Source: Strongylocentrotus droebachiensis (lineage: Eukaryota; Echinodermata; Echinoidea; Camarodonta; Strongylocentrotidae). Taken from it: a DNA stretch of 64,000 nucleotides. Shown one piece after another: positions 11,301 to 23,300 of the stretch. The translations under genes and the position numbers were made by a program. The stretch lies in assembly GCA_035222895.1 (NCBI GenBank), contig JAVYIG010002090.1:208423-272422 (forward strand), written 5' to 3'. Within the stretch, counting starts at the first letter, position 1. Each line of letters opens with the position of its first letter. The notes beneath the pieces are model-generated. The model did not search any database, had not been told where the DNA came from, and saw only the letters and a program-made list of their open reading frames with translations.

Positions 11301-14300
11301 CTGGAATCATCAGCAAATAAAATGAATGACAAAATATCAGATGAGAAATGAAAGTCATTAATATATACAATAAACAAGAGCGGACCAAGGAGAGATCCCT
11401 GAGGAACGCCGCATGTGACATTCTGTAACCCTGAATCAAAACCGTTTAAAGAAACAAATTGTTTCCTGTCAGCTAAGTAGCTCTTAAACCAGTCCAGAGC
11501 TGTGCCCCTGACACCATAATGCGATAATTTCCCTAGCAAAATTTCATGATCTATAGTATCAAATGCCTTGGAATAATCAAGAAATATACCGATTGTGTGC
11601 ATCTTTTTGTCTATTGCTTGTGAAATCTTATCTTTAAAGTGCAGCAAGGCATGAGAGGTAGTATGTTTCTCTCGGAACCCAAACTGAAAATTTGAGAATA
11701 TTTTACTTTTGTTGAAAAATTCTAAAGTTCTAACATAAATCACTTTCTCAAGGATCTTTGAGAAGGAGGTTAGAAGTGAAATAGGACGGTAATTTGAAAA
11801 AGATTGAGGATCACCCTTTTTAAAAACGGGTACGACTTTTGCAATTTTGATGTTTTCGGGGACTATTCCATTTAACATTGATGAATTAAAAACATGAATA
11901 AGGGGTTGAATAATCGCTAAGATAACCTGTTTAATTATGTCATTATTGACACCATCGTAACCAGGACTTTTCCCAGCCTTAAGCGAATTCACAATAGTAA
12001 GCAACTCTTCCCTAACTAATGGGAAAAGGAATAAGCTTTTCTTGTTAGATTCTTTCAGGAAATCGTTTTTGACAGGAAGGGACCGCCCGTGACAGATTAG
12101 GACCAATACTGCAAAAATAATCATTGAATTTTTCCACAATAATATTCTTATCTTCCACTAAACGACCATCAATTTCAATATTCTTTACATCAGAATTTTT
12201 TTTCTTTGACTTGAACACATTTCTTATCACTTTCCAAGTTCCTTTGATATCGTTTGAAGTTGCTTGAAACTGAGCAAAATAATATGTTTTCTTTGCTGCA
12301 CGCAAGACTGAAGTAAGGGTGTTTTTATAATCAACATATCGTTTACGTGATGATTCTCTTCCACTAACTTTATAAGAATAATACAACTTATTCTTGTTAT
12401 TGATAGACTTCAACAAGGAAGCACTGACCCATGGCATGCGTGGAATTTTCTTACGATTTCTAGTATTACATTTGGAAATCGGAACAATTTCATCATAGAG
12501 TAGCAAAAACTTATTAAAGAAATTGTTGAATGAAATATTAACATCCTTTTCAAGTAAAACTGCACTCCAGTCAGTTGCCGTTAGTGCTTCTCGAAACTTC
12601 TCAATATTAGTAGGATTGTTTTTACGATGAGCAGTATTACGAAAATTCACTCTAGTGAAGATAGGGAAATGATCTGAAAGATCTGATATTATAATACCTG
12701 AAGGTGGAAAAGGTTGCAAATTACAAAATATGTTATCAATAAGGGTAGATGAACTATCAGTTACCCTTGTGGGTTTTGTAATTAATGGCATTAAAGAAAA
12801 TGACAACATCATATTCAAAAAAGCATTATAATGGTCATTTTCATCACATTGAAGAAGGTTTATATTATAATCTCCCATTAAGAATATTGACTTATTGACA
12901 AATAGAGGGTTCAACAATTTACTCTGCAATTCATTCACAGTAAGATCTATATTACTCTGGGGAGGTCTGTATATAACTCCAAAGATAACATTCTTTTTGC
13001 CTGGAATAAAACACTCTACAAAAATAGACTCCAACTGATCAGTCATCACATTTAAGTCATGCCTTACTTGGAAATCCATACCAACTGGAATGTATAAAGC
13101 AACACCACCGCCTCTTTTATCACGTCTGTGATTAGACACCAAACTATATCCAGAAATAGAATATAAATTAACATCACTCTCACTCGAAAACCAAGTCTCC
13201 GTGACCCCAATTATTGTAGAGCTATCATTGAGGTTTCTGATAAGAGTATTAAAAGCATCAACATTTTTATGCATACTTCTAACATTTAAATGTAGGACAG
13301 TAACATCATTTTCACATTTATTACGAAACCCATCCATAAATTGATTTTCTGAACAGTAATGACAAACAATTGGAGAGGCATGATCAAAATTATCATTAAC
13401 ATTGGGCTCTAGCGTGCTTGCATTATTTTCTAAAATATTACAAGCAACTTCTTCTATATTAACCATCTTGGATTGGAATCACAAAATAAAATATGAAGTC
13501 TAAGTGTTGGGAATACAAGTCAAGAAGATTGTCAGAAAACATATTAACACATATATGGGAGATTAATATACTACAAAGATTAAAAGGTAACAAAAACACA
13601 TTTAAAGCAACAATATAGGAAGGATCCATAATAATTGCAAGAGAGTGAGAAGAAAAAAAAAGAGACCAGAAAAAGAAGTTAAATAAGAAAATACATGAAA
13701 ACGAGAAAATGTATAAAAATAACATAAGGCAATAAAATGGGCATGTAAAGGCTGCCATAGAAAAACTGCAAGGAAAAATACTGAAAGTATGATAATGAGA
13801 TGCTGGTGTACTGTTCTGTTGGTTTCAGAGCTTAGCAATGTCTGCATCACAAGTTATAATTTGTTTGGTAAAGCCGCCGCTTGTGTTCTTAATGCCCGCA
13901 AAGATCCTCCCTTCTTGGCTAAAGGATCGCTCTACTTTCGGGCAGTGGCGGACATTGTACAAAAGCTTCTGTCTGGCGGGTGTGAGGTCATCGTTCAGGA
14001 AGATGTCAGTGCCTTTCAGCTTGGATCTGGCTCCCATTACCAGACCCCTGATGCGCCGGCTTGAAAACTTTACCAGAAGAGGGCGATGTTTTTTCCTCTG
14101 ATTGGCATCAGGTGAAGACGTGCCGAGGCGATGACAGCGATCGAAGTCAGCTGGGGTTAGTTTGACTCCAAGCTTCTCTCCAACCTCCATCACGACCACC
14201 TCCGGAATCTCCTCTGCAGACTCCTTTACTCCGAGGATTCGGATGTTGTTACACCTTCCCTGCTGCTCTAACGCATCCAGCTTTATTTCTAAAGCCGAAC

Positions 14301-17300
14301 AAAAAACTGTACAGCTTTCTCCTTCCTTCTTAAGGCGCTTGATTTCATCTTCCTGCGCTTTCACCTTCCCCTCCAAATCCATTACCCGCCCTTCTTGCTC
14401 CTCTAACCGAGCAGCGATGCCAGATACAGCCTCCTGGACTGCATCTTTCACCAACTTCTTTAAAAGACTGCTGCTTTCCAACTCAGCGATAACCTGCCGA
14501 GCAATGTCTGCTGACTGAGACTTGGTGGTTGGCATTTTGAGGTAGGAAGAAATTAATGGTCAGTTCGGAGCAGGGCGGTAATAAATCACACTATGTGTAA
14601 AGGTCAGAACATTCCATACACACTATGCACAGCACACTTGAACATTCCTAGCATGCACAGGATAGAACATACTACGTGTAGAACGTACAGCACACTTAGA
14701 GCATGGAGCTATAGATGTCTCGCCAAAACCAGACTTATAGGAACATTGATAACATGGCAGATTACTCCCATAAGGATCCGATGTAGATATTACATTCTTC
14801 CCTGAAGAATCAGTATGCAGGTAACGTAAAAGTATTTCCTCCAAACGTCCAAAATAACTTGTTAAACTTGAGATAAGAGGGAGCAGATCACACGCCGTCG
14901 TCGTCGCATCTATCAGAAGAGGGGAGAGAATTTATACAAGTGTTTACAGCAAAGCTGAGACCATTACTGAGTAGGGGTTCCCAATACAAGATGGAGTTCC
15001 AAGTTAACTTTATATCCCCAATTCTAAACGAGAAAATGGCTTTGTGATCATTCCTTGAAACAACAATGGTCTTATATTCTCGATAATATATAGTTTTCTA
15101 AACCATGCCGATCTACTTCAAAGCACCGCTCTACTTCATCTGTTTGTTTGCTTTATTGCTTTATTGCTTATCATTCAGCAGTTTATTCGAGTGCATGTTC
15201 TTAAATGTGATTGTATTCTAAAGTGTGCTGAAAGATTGGTCATAATTCTAACAAGAACAACGGTATTTTCACAAGAAAAAGAGGCCGATGACAGGAAAAC
15301 TCGCACCGGTGTCTCTTTCTCATCGAACCAAAATATTAAGGGGGTTGGGCTGGAAATTATATTTTTGTTGTAGCTCCTGTCTGGAATATTATGAAAAATT
15401 TACTATTTTAAAGATACTATGTCCCTTTTGCAGCCAACATGAAATTCTGTAAAACTTTGCAGGAATTATGAATATGTCATGTACGTCCTATCTGTGAAAT
15501 CTAAACATTAGCAGTGTCCTAGTATTCAAATTATGCAAGGAAACCCGTTTACCTTCTAGACTTTACTGTCAGACACTATTGAGTGACTGAATGACATTTA
15601 TTTTTTCTTTGGTAATATTAAACATTCATAAAATGAGCTGTAACAGGTACATGAGCACATGTCTATATCAATAACTCTCTACCTGTAATGGTCAAAATTA
15701 AACTGATTGAATCTTTGTGCAGCACAAAACGGAAGACCATTCGGTCAAAGGGTTTGAAACATTACACTATTACTTAGGTGATTGCAATCATTTAAGTCGA
15801 TTCAACAACTAATGGTCGTTATTTTCCCACTAAAAGCCCTTTTCAAGCTCTTTCGTTTTGAGGGAGGCTATAAATTGGAATTTAACCTTTTTCATTTGTT
15901 CGGCCTGCAAATAGGACATACCTGTTGTACCGTTAAATTAATATACGAGAACAAAACCGCAGGCAAGCAGAGCAAGTATACCAGGTAGAAGGAAATAGTA
16001 TTAATGGGTGTACAAATTCTAGTCCAGTAAACAAATCCCTTTTGTTCAGCGGGGGTTGATTGATCTTTCCATTCTTCCCTGTACAATAGATATTACGTAA
16101 GGATCTACGCCACCGAGGTGGCGTAGATTTACAATTTCGATTTGAGAAGAAAAGAAATCTTATTGTGCATAAACAATTATATTTTGGAATCAATCACGCA
16201 AACACGCATTACAGTCACTAATCGAAGATCAGGCGGACGCACTAACACATGCAACCATATTTGTCTTTTTCTTTTTCTTTTTGTCTCCATAGTTTTTTTT
16301 TTTATTGATTCCAAAACAATACAAATCATTATTAGAAACACAGTTGGTTTTGATCATCATGACTTAATTTAATACATTTTTAATTCATGTATTGAACGAT
16401 TGATGATAAAAAGGATATCAGTTGTAACATAAAACAAACAACCCCCTCCATCTAAACACATAATTACCCCCCCCCCCCCCCCAGAAAAAACCCGCGCAAA
16501 TACATACTAGACAAAATGCTTCCAAGGAAGGCGACTAAGAATTTACAGACCAATAGTAACGTAGTACACGAAGAGATGAAAGAATAAATAGAGTCAGGTA
16601 ATAAAACGGGGTATGTTAGAAGTTAAAACTACAGCTATACAGTGTGAGTCCAAAACAAAATGATACCTAGAAAATTGCTAATTATTAAAAAAAATAATCT
16701 ATGAACAGTAAATTTGTATACATCTTATGAAAGAGTGTTTTATCCCAAATCGTTTGGTATCATGTGTGTGTGGTATGTATTCACGCTTGGATAAACAGGG
16801 GACATTGTAGTGCAAAAATCGACTTGCTCCAATTATGCTTTGTGATATTTGAATAAAACAATTGGGATTTGGGTATTAATTCGGTCTTTGCAGATCCGAA
16901 TAACATCCCTATCAACATTAATCATGCCACACGTATCAAATATCAAATATCAAAAAACTTGTGTGAGCGTGTGTGTTAGTCCATGGGCCAGACCAGATAT
17001 TGGTACTACCAGAGGTGGCAAAACCTTTGTACTTTTGTTTTGTTTGTTGGGCATATATACGTGTAAAAAGTTATGATAGCATTTCCGAATGGAGAGCCTA
17101 GTCATATAATCAGCAGTTTCCATGGCAACACAACAATAAAACCGGTATTATTAAAAGAAACAGTTTAAGTCATTTACAAATTATAAAAACACTCTTGAAT
17201 GCGTAAAAATGTACAGTTTAGAATACCTCACCATAAAGGAAAGTAATGAAATGCAAATTACATTACCATTTATAACGGTTGCCATGGTAATGATCCCAGA

Positions 17301-20300
17301 ATAGCCCAAAATCAAGGATTTTGGAGTAATATCAGTTTTATATTACACAATATACTCATTCAAGACAAGTTAAAGCCCCCTTTCCAAAATAATGACAAAA
17401 CTATATGACTAATACATCATATAAGCCAAGAATATGCTATACTGTATGAGATGTGCTTTATATGTATGTTTTTAAAACTTGTAAGTATCAAATATCAAAT
17501 ATCAAAAAACTTTTGTGAGCGTGTGTGTTAGTCCATGGGCCAGACCAGATATTGGTACCACCAGAGGTGGCAAAACCTTTGTACTTTTGTTTTGTTTGTT
17601 GGGCATATATACGTGTAAAAAGTTATGATAGCATTTCCGAATGGACAGCTTAGTCATATAATCAGCAGTTTCCATGGCAACACAACAATAAAACCGGTAT
17701 TATTAAAAGAAACAGTTTAAGTCATTTACAAATTATAAAAACACTCTTGAATGCGTAAAAATGTACAGTTTAGAATACCTCACCATAAAGGAAAGTAATG
17801 AAATGCAAATTACATTACCATTTATAACGGTTGCCATGGTAATGATCCCAGAATAGCCCAAAATCAAGGATTTTGGAGTAATATCAGTTTTATATTACAC
17901 AATATACTCATTCAAGACAAGTTAAAGCCCCCTTTCCAAAATAATGACAAAACTATATGACTAATACATCATATAAGCCAAGAATATGCTATACTGTATG
18001 AGATGTGCTTTATATGTATGTTTTTAAAACTTGTAAGTATCAAATATCAAATATCAAAAAACTTTTGTGAGCGTGTGTGTTAGTCCATGGGCCAGACCAG
18101 ATATTGGTACCACCAGAGGTGGCAAAACCTTTGTACTTTTGTTTTGTTTGTTGGGCATATATACGTGTAAAAAGTTATGATAGCATTTCCGAATGGACAG
18201 CTTAGTCATATAATCAGCAGTTTCCATGGCAACACAACAATAAAACCGGTATTATTAAAAGAAACAGTTTAAGTCATTTACAAATTATAAAAACACTCTT
18301 GAATGCGTAAAAATGTACAGTTTAGAATACCTCACCATAAAGGAAAGTAATGAAATGCAAATTACATTACCATTTATAACGGTTGCCATTGTAACGATCC
18401 CAGAATAGCCCAAAATCAAGGATTTTGGAGTAATATCAGTTTTATATTACACAATATACTCATTCAAGACAAGTTAAAGCCCCCTTTCCAAAATAATGAC
18501 GAAACTATATGACTAATACATCATATAAGCCAAGAATATGCTATACTGTATGAGATGTGCTTTATATGTATGTTTTTAAAACTTGTAAGTATATATGGAT
18601 TTCGGAAATAAGCACAAACATAAAACTGTCCAATTTCTGTCCGATTCCCCCCCCCCCCCCAAGACTCTACTTGTATTAGTCTTTAAGATTAGGAACCTCT
18701 GTCGTATAATATCATAGGACAATGACTAAGGAGGAAAGGGGGTTGTACAATTCATTAATAATGATTTCCTTTTCCTTTTCACAGCCTGGGTCGGATCTCT
18801 TCCGTTCGGCCTTTCCGCCATCGTCGCACCGGTGGTCAACCTCCTCATCGAACGAATCGGCTACCGGGCGGTGGTCATCATCGGGATATTAATGATCTCG
18901 CTCGGACTAATCTTGACTTCCTTCATGCAAAGCCTTGCTCCGATGTTCTTCACCTACAGCATCCTCTTTGGTTTCGGAACGGGATGCATACTGATGGGGT
19001 CTTTTAACCTTGTCCTCAAGTACTTCCCACATAAAAACGCAACTGGCGGAGTCGTCCTGCCCATGGCATCTTCTAATCTAGGTGAGAAATTGTCAGTGTG
19101 CCGAGAACAGGTTCCAGAGACTGCCGAATGTAACAAACCCGGCAGAAAGCATATCATAAGTCCAGCCCTTAACGTAACCTCTACCCCGGCCCATAGGTAA
19201 AAAGGATGTAGATCGGCCCATACGACGGAGGGTCAGTAATACGTGATTACTGTAACACATTCATTGACTGTTTCTATAATTTTTCTTCAAAACTTGCAAA
19301 TATAACTTTATTGTATTGTACTATCTTTTGAATAATGCAATGTTTCAGTTATTTAACTTGTTAAATTTAGTTTCAATCTGTTAGTTCTTTAGTAGCCTAG
19401 CCTAGTAGTAGCTTAACTTTTTTTTTCTTCTTCTTCTACCACTTAATTTGTTTGATATCGTTAGATGATCCGGTAGATGATGAGGTGTTGCAATCTCTCA
19501 AGCATTAAGCTTATATTGTCATACCTCTGTATGCTCTGTATTATTTACAATTGCAAATGTATATAACGATCGTAATCTAGTTTTTACTACAGTGATGGTC
19601 ATTATCATACTATGTAAACTTTTGAACCATGCAGCAATAAATAAATACTGTAGTCACGTAAGACCAATTGAAAAATAAAGTAAAAGCGTGTTAACGATCC
19701 TACAAGCCATTGCTAGCTGGTATGACGAAGGGCCACTGGAACATTGGATCAGTGGGGCGCAGGTCCAATTTGATGTCGAAACTGATAGAATGTTGGAACA
19801 AGTGGAGGGGACTACAGAGACACCCAGGGCAGTATAATAACTGCATTGTACCTGACTGTCCTCTCTTTCCAGTAAACCGAAATGTTGTCTTTAGCACCTC
19901 TTACCCATGGTCATACCACTCATTGCCCTTATCGGACGCACGAAGAAGGTCCTCTTGATGCTCCCCAAGAAATGTGAAAGTATAATTAATTTCATTGTTT
20001 ATTTTTCCTGTTTCTCCAGGAATGTTGTCCATTGGACAATTCACGTTCTATTTTGAAGATAAATTCGGCTGGAGGAACACCTTGAGGATCAGTGCCGGTA
20101 TGATTATCGGAATCGCTCTACCGGCGGTCGCTTGGGCCCATCGCGAGCCTACGAAATCAGCAACGCTGGGAGAAAATAATGATATCGACGACGACAGTGA
20201 TATGAAGCTCAAAGTTGACGATATAGGGGACAACAGAACCGTCCAAGTGTCCGTTGGTGGAATTAAAGACAACTCTGCTTTAATGGAAAAAGTAGAATGT

Positions 20301-23300
20301 GAGACTGAAGAATGTGATGAATCCAAATACACTGATTATGCCGTTTGTACCCCGAACAGTAGAACATACACAGACAAATTTGAATCAGAAGAAATCGAAG
20401 ACGACGCGGATAACGGTGAACAAAGTGGCAAGATTGTACCATGCAACGACAACTATCAAAGACTGACTGAAACAATGGCTAGTCAATGTAATAGAAACAT
20501 TAGGCATAGTATAGACAAAGGGAAGATATCAACCAGTAACTTGAAAGCCCACTATCTTGACGAGAGCGTTGATGAGCACGCTACTTCAAGTATGGCCAGG
20601 CGTATGTTGACTGCCTTGACTTTCCCCGACGTATGGTGCTTGGCCATAGCGGTCTTCGGGTACGGTTTAACAAATTCCTTCTTCATCATACAAATGGTGA
20701 GGAATACCTTTATGCGTTAGTATGCTATTGCCCTTCACAGTTCACATAAGTCCGAATCATTTGCGATTCATTTGGAAATCGAAGTTAACGTGATAAAGCA
20801 TGGACCGATTACGTAGTAGTTCAATGGATAAAGGTACAAATCAGGGAGTAAGAATCGTCATATGACCGAGCCCTTGATTCTCCATGAGTTACAATATGTA
20901 TTCTGATTAATACACCATCATTATTGTCGTAGTGAAGAAGTTCTTATCTCTCATAAAATTGCGAATGTGTGCACCATCATTATTCCCGCTGCACAGTGCA
21001 CACGAGGAGCCTAGGGGTTTCAGTCAAATTACAATATACTAGTCAATCTAGTATCTAGTATCTAGGCAAAACATGTGGTACTTTTACAGAATGGAGACGG
21101 ATGTAAAAAAAAAAAAGTGTTTATCACGTCATTCTCCGTAGAATTTTTTTGGCTAATATAACAAGCACTGTTCAGTAACCCAAACGTTTTGATTTGCGAC
21201 ACTTCGTTGAGTCTGCTCCTGTCAATGACGCCACGCAAGTGATATCTCCCGCGCAAATGGCTGAATTGAAATCAATATTTTGGTTCGTTATTGGCATTCC
21301 CTGTGTACGTTACTCGCCCGTGACGCATTAAAGAATGGGGCAGGCGTTGACGTAGACTCGCGTCAGTCAGGTGCTAAGGTCATTAATGTGACACGAATTA
21401 CTCTGAATTGAACGAGCCACTTCGTTGAGAAATTGCCGTTTGTTCTTACATCATCACCTTTGGACCTAAAGACCCGAATTCACAAAGAACAGTATATCTT
21501 TTCAAAATGAACGAATCTTTGTTCACTTTTCCTAAAAATTTCATCAAACTGATTCCTTGATTTTTCTTTCACATCTCCACACACTACCACCCACATTTCT
21601 GACTTATCCTCATTAAACTGTGTTAACGAGGATAAATTTATCCTAATTTAGCTGTTAAATGAAGATAAATTTATCCTCATTAAGCTGTTAAATGAAGATA
21701 AATTTATCCTCATTTAGCTGTGTTAACGAAGATAAATTTATCTTCATTTAACAGCTAAATGAGAATAAATTTATCTTCATTTAACAGCTAAATGCTAAAT
21801 GAAGTTAAATTATCTTCATTTAACAGCTAAATGTAGATAAATTTATCTTCGTTTAACAGCATAATGAGGATAAATTTATCTTCATTTAACAGCTAAATGA
21901 GGATAAATTTATCTTCATTTAACAGCTAAATGAAGATAAATTTATCTTCATTTAACAGCTAAATGAAGATAAATTTATCTTCGTTTAACAGCTAAATGAG
22001 GATAAATTTATCTTTATTTAACAGCTAAATGAAGATAAATTTATCTTCATTTAACAGCTAAATGAAGATAAATTTATCTTCGTTTAACAGCTAAATGAGG
22101 ATAAATTTATCTTCATTTAACAGCTAAATGAAGATAAATTTATCTTTATTAAACTGTTAAACGAAGATAAATTTATCCTCATTTAGCTGTTAAATGAAGA
22201 TAAATTTATCCTCATTTGTATGACGCACGAAAACCAAGGTTTGTCGACAAACCTCCTTTGTGAATTCGGGCCAAACAGTTTTGTTATTTATTTCATTTCA
22301 TGTCCGACCCTGTCTTCAGATCTGCAACATGATGCTCTTCTTATGTGCATGTTATAAGCTTGTGAATCTTAACGCCACCCCTTTCAATAAGTACATTCTT
22401 CTTTTATATGAACATTAAAGTCTCGTTCCCTCTTCTTCCAGGTGAGTTACATGATGTCTTTGGGCTTTACGGAGGAGAATGGTGCACAGGCCGTAGTTGC
22501 CCTCGGGGTATCCATGATAGTCGGTAAAGTCACATTGGCCCTTATATCGGACTATATCCCGTTCCATCAACTCTACCTCTCCACCTTGGCCAGTGGTCTC
22601 GGCATCTCCGTCATGATCTGTCTCCTGCAGGCTCCAAGCCTCTTCGTTATCATGTGCATGATCGCCGGTAAGTGTTGGGCCATTCCCCGGACAATAATTG
22701 TCCCATTCCACCACAAAGAACAATTACCCCTAGAATGATTAACCCTAGGACAATAATAACTCTCTGAAAAGGCCTCTCCCCCCCCCCCCCCCCCCACCGG
22801 GACAATTATTCCCAAGTCAAACGCTGCAATTAGGGGTCATGGCTGGGATGGATCTACAGAAGGGGGCAGCGAGAGCAATCATATCAAAGCGTTTGGAGCT
22901 AAATGGAGCCTATTGGAATTGAAGAAATGAATCAGTCATGCTTTGTCCACATGATTATCCCGTATCTCTGTGCAGCCGGTATCGTTCCACCACTGTACAT
23001 TGTATTAAAGGGATAGTTGAGTTCTGTTTCCAGACCGCAAATGCCTTCAAAGTGCATGGTTATTGCTCCTAATCTTATCTATGACATTTATAGTGCCCTT
23101 TTAGAACCTAAAATTGCTATGAAGGTAATTTTAGACCCCAAAATGTGTGAAATTTAGCCAATACGATCATACCAATTCAGCTCCACTTTAAAAAAAACAC
23201 GGTGACCGTTAATTAATTATTTAATTAAAAATAACAATACATGAGCTGGCTAATTGTGGGTAATATAAACAACACGAAAATGCCAACAAAAAAGCCAACA

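Larger units (their letters stand above)
7834..14560 (-). mobile_element. CR1/L2-like LINE, long but decayed
   Basis: Minus-strand non-LTR element with ORF1 (14535-13825), ORF2 endonuclease-RT (13466 to about 8363), a short 3' UTR and a 3' tail of AATAAA followed by (CTTAT)n at 7834-7856. ORF2 has at least two frameshifts and is interrupted by a hAT-like element at 8607-10725. The 5' end was not resolved. The clade call rests on an APE endonuclease, an FADD-type RT core and a CR1/L2-style C-terminus. Confidence 0.8.
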
